Part shown: piece after piece, positions 40,490 through 48,760 of the stretch
Layout: every line of letters begins with the position of its first letter
Position numbering within the stretch: the first letter of the stretch is position 1
NCBI GenBank assembly: GCA_045579705.1
Contig: JAZNMP010000015.1
Coordinates: 46,154 to 110,153 of the forward strand
Direction of reading: 5' to 3'
Source of the DNA: Lachnocurva sp045579705
GTDB taxonomy: Bacteria; Bacillota; Clostridia; Lachnospirales; Lachnospiraceae
Length of the DNA: 64,000 nucleotides
The notes under the pieces: model-generated
The model's input: the letters and a program-made list of their open reading frames with translations, nothing else
Databases searched by the model: none
Told to the model about the DNA's origin: nothing
Translations under genes and position numbers: made by a program

Positions 40490-41749
40490 TTATGCAAAGA
40501 ATACTTCAACAATCTTCTCGAAGTCTTCGCCATCGCGTACGCCAGCTGTCTCGTATGGAGAGTGCATAGCGAGCTGAGGAAGTCCGATGTCGACTGTAGG
40601 AAGAGCTACCTGGTTGTTTGAAATGTTGCCGAGAGTAGAACCGCCGGCTACATCTGAACGGTTTGTGAATACCTGAAGCTCTTTGCCAGCGCGAGTTGCG
40701 AGCTGACGGAAGTAAGCTGCTGTGAAGCCATCTGTACAATATTTCTGGTTTCCAGAGAATTTGATAGCTACGCCACCGCCGATAACTGGGCGATTTACTG
40801 GATCAGCTTTTTCCTCGTTGTTTGGATGGATAGCGTGAGCGTTGTCAGCTGAAATCATGAATCCCTTTGCGAGGTCGATTTCGTAATCTTCAAATGAGCG
40901 TCCAAGTGCATCGTAGATTCTCTTTAAAGTGTCGCGAAGGAATGTAGATGCGGCACCCTGACGAGTTGAGCTTCCAACTTCTTCGTTGTCGAATACTGTG
41001 TAGATTGAAAGGGCTTCGCTTCTAGCTCCGTTTAGGAAGCCGACGAGTGAAGTGTAAACACACTGGAGGTCGTCGAGACGAGGTCCAGAGATGAACTCGT
41101 TGTTTTCGCCCCAGATGATAGCCTTTTCGTTGTTGTAAACGTAGAGGTCGTATCCGAGGATTGCGTCTGCCTTTGTTCCGGCTTTTGCGGCAACCTGGTC
41201 GATGAGCTTAGGTGTTTCATCGCCGGAAACCATACCCATGAGAGGAAGGAGATCCTTCTGGGGGTTGAATGCGCGACCATTGTTTGCTTCTCTGTCCATG
41301 TGGATAGCGAGCGATGGAATCATGCACATAGGTTTCTCGAGGTCGACGTGTTTTGAAACGAGTGAACCGTCTTCTTCGACGAAGATGCGTCCAGCAACAG
41401 AAAGTGGACGGTCGAACCAAGGGCTCTGAAGCATTCCGCCGTATTTTTCGACATTGAGTACGCAGTAGTTGCCACCCTTCTTCATTTCAGGGTTTTCCTT
41501 AACTTTAAAGTAAGGTGAGTCACTGTGGCTCGCTACGATACGGATTCCAGTGAAGTTCTCTGGAATAGTGAAAGCGATGATAGCTGATTCGTTTCTGGTT
41601 ACGAAGTAGTTACCGCCTGCTTTGATGTCATATTTTGAAGCTTCATTTAATTCTGTGAAGCCCTGCTCGAGAAGCTCTTCTCGAACATTGTCGATAGCCT
41701 GATAGCTAGTAGGGCTATCATTTAGAAAGTCTGCGAGATTTCTCTTCAT
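40490..41749 (-). CDS. M18 family aminopeptidase
   Basis: This 419-residue metallopeptidase has IVASHSDSPYFKVKENPE (metal His and Asp), GPRLDDLQCVY, TVFDNEEVGSSTRQGA (catalytic Glu pair), MISADNAHAIHPNN and the C-terminal metal His in QLAMHSPYETAG. It belongs to the aspartyl/broad-specificity M18 group (ApeB/LAP4-like), which forms large cytoplasmic homododecamers that release N-terminal residues. Specificity is not readable. GGAGGGAAAAC lies upstream on the minus strand. Confidence 0.93.
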   Translation of the reverse strand: MKRNLADFLNDSPTSYQAIDNVREELLEQGFTELNEASKYDIKAGGNYFVTRNESAIIAFTIPENFTGIRIVASHSDSPYFKVKENPEMKKGGNYCVLNVEKYGGMLQSPWFDRPLSVAGRIFVEEDGSLVSKHVDLEKPMCMIPSLAIHMDREANNGRAFNPQKDLLPLMGMVSGDETPKLIDQVAAKAGTKADAILGYDLYVYNNEKAIIWGENNEFISGPRLDDLQCVYTSLVGFLNGARSEALSIYTVFDNEEVGSSTRQGAASTFLRDTLKRIYDALGRSFEDYEIDLAKGFMISADNAHAIHPNNEEKADPVNRPVIGGGVAIKFSGNQKYCTDGFTAAYFRQLATRAGKELQVFTNRSDVAGGSTLGNISNNQVALPTVDIGLPQLAMHSPYETAGVRDGEDFEKIVEVFFA

Positions 41750-41803
41750 GTTTTCCCTCCATGTATAATCTATAGGGCTTTGCCCTGTTTCTTACGTAGA
41801 TAT

Positions 41804-42187
41804 TTAATCTACCATAAATGCTCTTTGTATGAAAGAGGTAATCAGCAGACAAATTCCGAAGATTGGGAATAGTATTAGTTTTTGGTTTGTCGTCCCGTAG
41901 ATGTCCAGGATGCCGCGGCAGATACTGCCGATAGTTAACATGAAGATTCCGCCCGTGTACGTCTGCAAGGAGATATGACTTAATGTGAATTTAGGAAAAA
42001 AACGAAGCAGAGTCATAGGAATGCCTCCCAGAACTAGCGGAATCAGAAAGGCATAGATCATATAGGCAGAGTATACGCCATGACTAAACATTTCATATAT
42101 GAAAGCAAAGATTGCGAAGAAAACGCTCGCGAACAGGAATAGCCTCTGATAGAAGCGAGTTGTTTTTGCGTTGTTTGAGATAGCCAT
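41804..42187 (-). CDS. Four-helix membrane protein of unknown function
   Basis: This 127-residue protein has about four hydrophobic segments (LFLFASVFFAIFAFIYEMF, YMIYAFLIPLVLGGIPM, GGIFMLTIGSICRGIL and LFPIFGICLLITSFI) and no recognisable domain. It is 11 bp downstream of the NAGPA-domain gene on the same strand (AAAGGAG upstream), so the two are probably co-transcribed. Confidence 0.8.
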   Translation of the reverse strand: MAISNNAKTTRFYQRLFLFASVFFAIFAFIYEMFSHGVYSAYMIYAFLIPLVLGGIPMTLLRFFPKFTLSHISLQTYTGGIFMLTIGSICRGILDIYGTTNQKLILFPIFGICLLITSFIQRAFMVD

Positions 42188-42198
42188 AATAAACTCCT

Positions 42199-43080
42199 TT
42201 ACTGAATATAGATGATGTCACTAACACTTCTTTCGGAAATTCGACCTGTTGTAGTCGGATTGTTTATAACCGAGCCGTTATAATACATAGTTGAAGAACC
42301 TCCGCCATCGAGGTTGTAGGCCTGAGTGCATCCTAGATTCTTCATGAAAGTGGCTAATTCGCTGAGCGAAAGTCCGGCACTTTCGGATGTTCGGCCGTCT
42401 GAAACGACGAATACATAGTGGTTCTCGCTGATGTAACCGATGGCAGTTCGAGGGTTTGATGCCATGGCTTTTCCGACTTCTTCATCAGAAGAAACGGCAA
42501 TCTCTCCGTCGACTACTAATCCCGGCCCGAAGGAAAAAGCTTGCCAGATTCCGTCTTCTACAAGCTTGTCTACATCGATGTCGTTTCCACCGACTATCTT
42601 AAAGGAACCATCTTTGTAGATGCAGAGGACGTCTGTTCCGCTTTTTACTGATGTGCGGTAGACTTCTCCATTTCGGATTACGATGCCGTTCTCCTGTGCA
42701 CCATAGAAGTCACCGTTTATAGCGAGGGTTGCATTATTTTCTGAGGCAATTGTAGATGTCTTTGCGGTGACATTTTTTCCGAAGGTGTTAGAAGCAAAAG
42801 CACTTCGGAGGTTCTCGATGGAGTCGAGGGTGATGTCGGCGACGTAGACCTGGGTCCCTTTGTAGGTTTGCTCAGTGACTTTGATAGTTGAGTTCGATGC
42901 CTGCGAGGATGAGGAGAGCGAACTGGTTGAAGCAGTCGATGCTGAAGCAGATGAAGACGAACTGTTTGCAGCTACGGTTTGGTAGCTCTTAGGGATTACG
43001 AAAGTGTCGAGCAGGACATAGGATGTGGTTGTGATTATAAGCAGGCCGCTTAGGATGCCTGCGAGTTTGTGTTTTAGCAT
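42199..43080 (-). CDS. Phosphodiester glycosidase (NAGPA-domain) exported protein
   Basis: This 293-residue protein has an N-terminal membrane anchor or signal (LAGILSGLLIITTTSYVLLD), a Ser/Ala-rich linker (about 40-66) and a NAGPA domain (about 75-293) with LAINGDFYGAQENGIVIRNGEVYR, PRTAIGYI and the signature YNLDGGGSSTM. The family hydrolyses GlcNAc-1-phosphodiester bonds; bacterial members act on wall teichoic acid or exopolysaccharide decorations. The exact substrate is unknown. GGAGG precedes the ATG on the minus strand. Confidence 0.88.
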   Translation of the reverse strand: MLKHKLAGILSGLLIITTTSYVLLDTFVIPKSYQTVAANSSSSSASASTASTSSLSSSSQASNSTIKVTEQTYKGTQVYVADITLDSIENLRSAFASNTFGKNVTAKTSTIASENNATLAINGDFYGAQENGIVIRNGEVYRTSVKSGTDVLCIYKDGSFKIVGGNDIDVDKLVEDGIWQAFSFGPGLVVDGEIAVSSDEEVGKAMASNPRTAIGYISENHYVFVVSDGRTSESAGLSLSELATFMKNLGCTQAYNLDGGGSSTMYYNGSVINNPTTTGRISERSVSDIIYIQ

Positions 43081-43321
43081 AGATAACCTCCTTCATATGG
43101 TCGGTGTTTTATGGTAGCAGTATAATAAAGAAAGCTTAAATCAGCCTTAAATGAGGGAGAAAAAATGCGTGAAATTATTACTAAAAAATAAAATTTGTGA
43201 AAATGGCTATACATATTGTTAAATTGTGAGTAAACTATTTATGTGAGTTATCATAAGCAGATAACATAATGTTTTTTTATATATTATTAGTTTTGATTTT
43301 CTTCAGAAAGGGGCTTGAAAG

Positions 43322-44416
43322 ATGCAGATTCATATTGGAAAAAGCAACAAGTCAAATGCCACTGAAGCTATGACAGAGGCGCTAAATGGAGTGACATCCC
43401 CAACATTTATCTTGGTGCAGTCACCTTATGATTTGTTGGAAGGGGTAGCTGAGTATCTAAAGGATAAATTCCCAGATGTATCAAATTTGGGCACTGCCGG
43501 AACGACTTATTTTGATTCGCAGGCTTCAGACAAAGAGTTAGTAGCCATTGCATTTGGAAAAGATGCAAAGGTTGCTACAGGTGTGCTTCGCGGTCTGTCA
43601 GTTGCTCCGCTAAGGGATTTGGCTGATTTGGAAGAGGCTATTTCAAAAGTGGGAGCTGGCGCTGAAGATTCTGTTTGCATTGAGTATTGCACAAATGATG
43701 AAGAAGTTACTGTAACTAGCATGAACGTAGCTTTGGAGACGAGAAATGTACAGTTGGTTGGCGGTACAGTATTTGGAACTCCTGAAGGCAAAACTTCATA
43801 TGTTATGGTTGACAGTGTTCTGTACCCAGACGCATGCGGATACGTAATTTTGAAGAACACTTCTGGAAAGATTAGAACTTATTCAGAGAATATATATAAG
43901 ACTGAGCCTGGTGCAAAGACACACATTGCGACAAAGGTTAACCTGCAGACAAAGGAACTTATCGAGCTCGATGGTAGACCAGCGGCAGATGTTTATAGCG
44001 AAGATACAGGTCTCTCTCGTGATGAAATCGTTGGAAATGTTTTGAAGCAGCCGTTGGGACGAGTTGTAGGTGATGAATGCTACATTTCTAGTATGTATGC
44101 CATCGGACAGGGCGGATCTCTCGTTAATTACAAGAGATTGAATGAGAACGATACAGTAAGCGTACTTAAGCTTATGGATTATAAGGAAATCAATAACGAG
44201 ACTTTTGATACGATTAGAAGCAGTTCTCCAAAGATCTCAATGATTTTTTCCGTAAACTGTATCTATAGACATCTCCTCTTTACAAATGAAGGATATCTCA
44301 ATACTTTCATAGGAGATATGAACAACATTGCTCCACATGTAGGCTATGTTGGCGGTGGTGAGCAGTATATGAAGCAGCATGTAAATCAGACTATGGTTTG
44401 CGCAGTTTTTGAATAA
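43322..44416 (+). CDS. FIST-domain signal-transduction protein
   Basis: This 364-residue protein has FIST_N (about 20-200; FPDVSNLGTAGTTYFD, LVGGTVFG) followed by FIST_C (about 215-340; IGQGGSLVNYKRLNENDTVSVL, and near the end GYVGGGEQYMKQHVNQTMV). FIST domains are intracellular sensory modules thought to bind small ligands such as amino acids. No membrane helix is present. AGAAAGGGG precedes the ATG. The next gene, 14 bp away, is a soluble MCP-like signalling protein, so the pair probably forms a cytosolic sensory unit coupled to the chemotaxis system. Confidence 0.88.
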   Translation: MQIHIGKSNKSNATEAMTEALNGVTSPTFILVQSPYDLLEGVAEYLKDKFPDVSNLGTAGTTYFDSQASDKELVAIAFGKDAKVATGVLRGLSVAPLRDLADLEEAISKVGAGAEDSVCIEYCTNDEEVTVTSMNVALETRNVQLVGGTVFGTPEGKTSYVMVDSVLYPDACGYVILKNTSGKIRTYSENIYKTEPGAKTHIATKVNLQTKELIELDGRPAADVYSEDTGLSRDEIVGNVLKQPLGRVVGDECYISSMYAIGQGGSLVNYKRLNENDTVSVLKLMDYKEINNETFDTIRSSSPKISMIFSVNCIYRHLLFTNEGYLNTFIGDMNNIAPHVGYVGGGEQYMKQHVNQTMVCAVFE

Positions 44417-44430
44417 GGACGGTGAATAAA

Positions 44431-45402
44431 ATGGGACTATTTAGTAAAAACACAGTAGCAAAAACAAATGATGCTCCACCTGTTGTTAGCAGGGATTTAA
44501 AGAGAGACCTGCTACCATTGAGTGAGGTGGGTCGTTTTGCCATAGAGCAGAAGAATAAGCTTCAGAATGAGGAAAAAGTTACTATCGATGGTGTTGAGAA
44601 GATTCAGGATTCCTTTAAAATCGTTGAAGATAAATACGAAGGAATTAGCACATCTGTCGAAGAGTTCAAGAGTGAGTTCGACAATGTTCGTACAGTTACA
44701 GAACATCTCGATGAAATTATTCAGAAACTGAAAGATACAGCTGATGAATCCCATGCTGGTATGGAGCACGTAGATGAAAGTTCTAAATCAGTTGCTGATA
44801 CTATCGACGAGATGCAGGGCGTGTTCGATGAATTTCAGAAGAGTCTCGATGACATTCGTGAAAAAGTAGCTCAGATTAATTCTGTAGCGAACCAGACAAA
44901 TCTCCTGGCTTTGAACGCATCTATCGAAGCTGCCAGAGCTGGTGAAGCAGGTAGAGGCTTCGCAGTAGTTGCTACTCAGGTAAATGAGCTTTCTCAGGAA
45001 ATCAAGGAAATGGTAGTAGCCATCGATGAGAGCATGGAAGATTTGGAATTAAAGAATCAGAACTTGCGTGATTCACTTGGAAATACAAAGGGAGCGATAG
45101 ATGAATCACACGAGAACATCGAAAGCACGCAGGGAGTTATCTCTTCTATTAAAGATGTAGCCGATGAGGTTGCAGGCGAAAGCGATAAGATGACACATGT
45201 CTTCCAGAACTGCGATACAGCAATCGATTCTATTACAGGTAATATCCTCGATTCAAAACAGTTCTTTACAGCTGTGGATGATGATATTGCTGATATCAAG
45301 GTAAAGATCACACAGAAGGGATTCATGTTCGAAGACATGAACAATGTTTTGAGTCAGATAGAACCATTAATAGATGGCGTAGTATCGGATAATAGACAGT
45401 AA
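44431..45402 (+). CDS. Soluble methyl-accepting chemotaxis signalling-domain protein
   Basis: From ATG 44431 this 323-residue protein lacks membrane helices and is almost entirely coiled coil. The MA hairpin tip NQTNLLALNASIEAARAGEAGRGFAVVATQV sits near the centre. The N-terminal 100 residues have no recognised sensor domain. It should dock to CheA/CheW in a cytoplasmic array or interact with the FIST protein encoded just upstream. The frame also opens at GTG 44422. A strong terminator follows. Confidence 0.9.
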   Translation: MGLFSKNTVAKTNDAPPVVSRDLKRDLLPLSEVGRFAIEQKNKLQNEEKVTIDGVEKIQDSFKIVEDKYEGISTSVEEFKSEFDNVRTVTEHLDEIIQKLKDTADESHAGMEHVDESSKSVADTIDEMQGVFDEFQKSLDDIREKVAQINSVANQTNLLALNASIEAARAGEAGRGFAVVATQVNELSQEIKEMVVAIDESMEDLELKNQNLRDSLGNTKGAIDESHENIESTQGVISSIKDVADEVAGESDKMTHVFQNCDTAIDSITGNILDSKQFFTAVDDDIADIKVKITQKGFMFEDMNNVLSQIEPLIDGVVSDNRQ

Positions 45403-45416
45403 AGATTTGACATTAA

Positions 45417-45460
45417 AGAAATCCTTCGTACGCAAATTGCGTGGAAGGATTTCTTTTTTT
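45417..45460 (+). terminator. Terminator after the FIST/MCP pair
   Basis: 11-bp stem AGAAATCCTTC / GAAGGATTTCT with an inner ACGCAA / TTGCGT stem, followed by T7. Confidence 0.93.
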
Positions 45461-45482
45461 ATACATATGAAAGGGGATAAAT

Positions 45483-47138
45483 ATGGGAGCAAAGAAATCT
45501 TCGTTGAAAGCAATCCTGATAGGCCTCGTATTGTTTCAGCTGATAATCGTAGGCGGAGTCGCTTTGGTGGCCGGAATCATCAATATGAGAAAAGGAATGG
45601 AAGATGAAGTGCGAACCGGTGTAAGCGCTGCCTGCAAGTCATATGCAGCGATGATCGAACTTCAGGGAAAGATGGAGGATAACAGTCAAGAAGAAATCGA
45701 AAGTGATCTTCATAAAGAAACCGGTTATGAGTACACATTCTTCGTAGGAGATACCCGTACGAGATCCAGTATCGAAGGCGTAGTAGGTACTAAGGCGAAT
45801 GATGAAGTAATCAAAACGGTTTTAAAGGGAAACAAAAGATATCAGGCGGACAACGTCGAAATCAAAGGTGAGAAGTATTATGTAGCTTACGAGCCAATCG
45901 GCGATGAAAAGGCTGCCTTCGGTATGGCTTTTGTCGGTAAAAAGAAGTCTGAAATCATGGGCTACATAAACAAACGTATTTATACTATGGTTGCTGTAGT
46001 TCTCGTAGTTATGCTCATCATGCTGTTCTCTTCAGTAGCAAATACATTGAAGATAGTTAAAGCTATTCAGGATGATGTGGAAGCTGTGAAAAAAATTTCC
46101 GCGGGCAATCTTTCCATCGAATTAGATGAAGCAACTGTGAAGCGTACGGATGAGCTGGGCGAGATGTCAAAGGCACTCATGGATATGTCGGAGAGACTTC
46201 AGGGAGTTATCGGAAATGCCAGAACTTCGTCTACGGAGGTGGATGGCTCAGCTGGTTATCTGTCGACTACGGCGCGCGCACTTTCCGATACAGCGAATAG
46301 TGTAACCAGTGCAATCGAGCAGGTTGCAGATGGCGCGACCAGCCAGGCGGAGGCTCTACATGATGCGGTTAGCAATGTAGGGCAAATCAATGAAGCGATT
46401 AATCTGATTACAGACAGCGCAAATAAGATGGAAGAAATCGCAACTTCTATGCAGGAGAAATCAAAGACAAGTTCAGAATCGCTTACTGGTCTAAGAATGT
46501 CTACACGTGAAACGATTGCATCTATCGACGAAATAGTTGAATTAATCGGCAATACAAACAATGCTGTTACAACTATCAGTGAAGCGGTTGCTATTATCGA
46601 TTCTATTGCAGCACAGACGAATCTGTTGTCGCTGAATGCTTCTATCGAAGCGGCGCGTGCCGGTGAAGCCGGTCGTGGATTTGCTGTAGTAGCAGGTGAG
46701 ATTCGTGAACTTGCGGATCAGTCAGCAGAAGCAGCACAGAATATTCAGGAAGCTATGAAAGGTTTGGCTTCTGATTCAAACCAGACAATGTCAAAGGCTG
46801 GTGGAGTGCAGGAGTCTGTTATCAAACAGCGTACGACAATTCATAGAACTATCGAACAGGTTAACAGCTTGATCGAGAGTATAGATGAATCTATTAAACT
46901 TACAAATGAAATAGCTGAGAGTGTCGGAAAGACATCACAGGCTAGTAATATGATTTCAGATACAATCTCTTCACTGTCTAGTATTTCAGAGGAGAATGCT
47001 GCTAGCTCAGAGGAGACTAGAGCTTCGATGCAGGAACTTTCAAATACGGTAAGTGAACTGTCAGATAAAGCGAACGGACTAAACGATATCGCAAAGGGTC
47101 TGGAGAATGAGATGGGATTCTTCAATCTGGATGATTAA
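45483..47138 (+). CDS. Methyl-accepting chemotaxis protein (single-Cache sensor)
   Basis: This 551-residue receptor has an N-terminal helix (IGLVLFQLIIVGGVALVAG), an extracytoplasmic Cache-like domain of about 130 residues with YEYTFFVGDTRTRSSI and YYVAYEPIGDEKAAFGMAFVG, a second helix near 165-185, HAMP, and the MA domain with QTNLLSLNASIEAARAGEAGRGF. Its sensor resembles that of the receptor at 21689. GAAAGGGG precedes the ATG. Confidence 0.92.
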   Translation: MGAKKSSLKAILIGLVLFQLIIVGGVALVAGIINMRKGMEDEVRTGVSAACKSYAAMIELQGKMEDNSQEEIESDLHKETGYEYTFFVGDTRTRSSIEGVVGTKANDEVIKTVLKGNKRYQADNVEIKGEKYYVAYEPIGDEKAAFGMAFVGKKKSEIMGYINKRIYTMVAVVLVVMLIMLFSSVANTLKIVKAIQDDVEAVKKISAGNLSIELDEATVKRTDELGEMSKALMDMSERLQGVIGNARTSSTEVDGSAGYLSTTARALSDTANSVTSAIEQVADGATSQAEALHDAVSNVGQINEAINLITDSANKMEEIATSMQEKSKTSSESLTGLRMSTRETIASIDEIVELIGNTNNAVTTISEAVAIIDSIAAQTNLLSLNASIEAARAGEAGRGFAVVAGEIRELADQSAEAAQNIQEAMKGLASDSNQTMSKAGGVQESVIKQRTTIHRTIEQVNSLIESIDESIKLTNEIAESVGKTSQASNMISDTISSLSSISEENAASSEETRASMQELSNTVSELSDKANGLNDIAKGLENEMGFFNLDD

Positions 47139-47166
47139 ATTTAGGAAAAAGAAAATTAAGTATAGT

Positions 47167-47196
47167 GAAAGAGCCGGCCTCAGGGTCGGCTCTTTC
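47167..47196 (+). terminator. Hairpin after the chemoreceptor
   Basis: Perfect 10-bp stem GAAAGAGCCG / CGGCTCTTTC. No T-run, so its terminator activity is uncertain. Confidence 0.6.
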
Positions 47197-47237
47197 GTAT
47201 AATGGAGTTTGGGATATGAGAATATCTTTACAAAAAA

Positions 47238-47381
47238 GAACTGGGAATCTGTGAAGCTCTCGCCACGTTCCCAGTTCATACACGATACTCTTGAAGATCT
47301 ATTTCGCGAGGCTCTCGCCGCATTTACTATCTTCAGTATCAATCACGAAAAATCTAAATGAAGCTCTCGCCACCTAGATTT
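47238..47381 (-). ncRNA. Array of three structured hairpins with a conserved capping motif (candidate ncRNA)
   Basis: Three hairpins (outer arms 47238/47277, 47284/47340, 47350/47381) have unrelated outer stems: GAACTGGGAA/TTCCCAGTTC, then GATACT plus GAAGAT with their complements, then AAATCTA/TAGATTT. The loop element is nearly identical: GAAGCTCTCGCCAC, GAGGCTCTCGCCGC, GAAGCTCTCGCCAC at 47253, 47308 and 47360. Read on the minus strand it is GTGGC-GAGA-GC-(T/C)T-CAC: a GNRA (GAGA) tetraloop on a GC/GC pair, a 2-nt bulge and a second 3-bp helix. One pair of that helix covaries (U-A to C-G) in the middle copy. The period of 52-55 bp matches arrays B-D. Confidence 0.6.
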
Positions 47382-47673
47382 CTTTTGGTAATTGTATTGT
47401 AATAAATACAAAGAATTGTGTCAATATTATTTTTTGAAAAATACTGTATACAACGCGAATTGTACGATAATTTGTGAAGGCGTTATCAGGCTGAGTAATT
47501 AAATAACGAAGTTTTTTCAAAGATTATCAAGATATATGTTAGGGGTGAGATTGTTAAAACGAGATGTTGAAAGGGGAAAAAATAAGGTGCGAAATTGTGT
47601 GTGCTGATAAACAATTCAGTTTAGAAAAAGTTTAGATATTTGGGCTATATATACAAATTGTCAGATAGAGAAT
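47382..47673. other. AT-rich intergenic stretch without recognisable gene
   Basis: Between the hairpin array and the operators of the nucleoside operon I see no ORF with a ribosome binding site and no clear RNA motif. It is part of a 773-bp gap. Confidence 0.5.
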
Positions 47674-47685
47674 TGCCAATTGGCA
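47674..47685. promoter_or_regulatory. Operator-like dyad TGCCA-AT-TGGCA, nucleoside operon
   Basis: Perfect inverted repeat TGCCA-N2-TGGCA about 117 bp before the -35 box of the udp operon; one of two full copies plus one half-site in this control region. Confidence 0.55.
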
Positions 47686-47726
47686 CTAAAACATAGGTTT
47701 TGCACAGAAAAAGTGGTCATGTGAGT

Positions 47727-47738
47727 TGCCAAATGGCA
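47727..47738. promoter_or_regulatory. Operator-like dyad TGCCA-AA-TGGCA, nucleoside operon
   Basis: Second copy of the dyad, extended to TTGCCA-AA-TGGCAA, 53 bp after the first. A third, one-sided match (TGCCATTTGACC, 47841-47852) lies just downstream of the promoter. The Crp/Fnr-type gene in the operon is the obvious candidate binder, but this is unproven. Confidence 0.55.
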
Positions 47739-47801
47739 AATATGGAGAAAAAATCAAGTCAAAATCGCTAAAATTTGTGGGTAAATTTGCATAAAACCGA
47801 A

Positions 47802-47830
47802 TTGACAAAACTGTGTATTATAGATAAAAT
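47802..47830 (+). promoter_or_regulatory. Promoter of the nucleoside operon
   Basis: TTGACA (47802-47807) and TAAAAT (47825-47830) with a 17-bp spacer, a near-consensus sigma-A promoter. A TGCCA half-site at 47841 would overlap the initial transcribed region. Confidence 0.75.
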
Positions 47831-47911
47831 AACGAGAACGTGCCATTTGACCTTTTAAATGACCTGTATCACGCGATATATTTTTGATCGTAGAAAGGAA
47901 GAGTAATAACT

Positions 47912-48694
47912 ATGGTTGATTATACAGAAGGATCAGGTAAGGAATATCACATTGGTGTCGGCAAAGGAGAGGTTGGAAAGTATGTAATACTTCCTGGCGA
48001 TCCTAAGAGATGCGAGAAGATTGCAAAGTATTTTGATAATCCAGTTCTCGTAGCTGACAGTCGTGAATTCGTGACTTACACAGGAACACTAGATGGAGAA
48101 AAGGTCAGTGTTACTTCCACCGGAATCGGAGGACCTTCTGCTTCAATAGCAATGGAAGAGCTAGTACACTGTGGCGCTGACACATTTATTCGTGTTGGCA
48201 CATGTGGGGGTATGCAGCTCGATGTAAAGGGAGGAGATCTGGTTATAGCAACCGGAGCCATTCGTATGGAAGGCACGAGCAAGGAATATGCACCAATAGA
48301 GTTTCCTGCAGTTGCCGATTTTGATGTTGTTAGTTCATTAAAGCAGGCTGCAACAAACCTCAATATGAGAAATCATGTGGGTGTTGTTGAGTGCAAGGAT
48401 TCATTCTATGGGCAGCATGAACCTGAGAAAAAGCCAGTTTCTTATGAACTTTTGAACAAGTGGGAAGCTTGGCTCAGACTTAACACTTTAGCTTCAGAAA
48501 TGGAATCTGCTGCATTGTTCGTAGTAGGAAGTCATCTTAGAGTTAGAGTTGGTTCTTGCTTCTTAGTAGTTGCAAATCAGGAGCGTGCTAAAGCTGGGTT
48601 AGATAATACTCAGGCGCACGACACGGACGGAGCCATCCGCGCCGCTATTGAGGCGATTAGGCTCATGATTAAGAATGACAAAGTAAATAAATAA
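47912..48694 (+). CDS. udp: Uridine phosphorylase
   Basis: This 260-residue protein has YVILPGDPKRCEKIAKYF, VTSTGIGGPSASIAMEEL, FIRVGTCGGMQ and LASEMESAALFVVG, the NP-I nucleoside phosphorylase pattern of Udp. It splits uridine (and deoxyuridine) into uracil and (deoxy)ribose-1-phosphate. It is the first gene of the nucleoside operon, with AGAAAGGAAG upstream of the ATG and a strong promoter about 80 bp before it. Confidence 0.93.
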   Translation: MVDYTEGSGKEYHIGVGKGEVGKYVILPGDPKRCEKIAKYFDNPVLVADSREFVTYTGTLDGEKVSVTSTGIGGPSASIAMEELVHCGADTFIRVGTCGGMQLDVKGGDLVIATGAIRMEGTSKEYAPIEFPAVADFDVVSSLKQAATNLNMRNHVGVVECKDSFYGQHEPEKKPVSYELLNKWEAWLRLNTLASEMESAALFVVGSHLRVRVGSCFLVVANQERAKAGLDNTQAHDTDGAIRAAIEAIRLMIKNDKVNK

Positions 48695-48760
48695 TGTCAT
48701 TCGTTTCTTCAGTAATAAGCCATAGTGGCTTAGTTATATTTCTAAGGAGGATAGAAAGAA

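Noticed and set aside
43081..43321. Cyclic-di-GMP riboswitch before the FIST/chemotaxis genes
   Set aside because: I looked for the GEMM-I core (CACGCA...GCAAACC-type blocks) and did not find it; the interval is just AT-rich.
47382..47673. Purine or other riboswitch upstream of the nucleoside operon
   Set aside because: No purine aptamer signature (TATA...loop-loop pattern) or other known riboswitch consensus is visible; the region's only clear signals are the dyads and the promoter further downstream.
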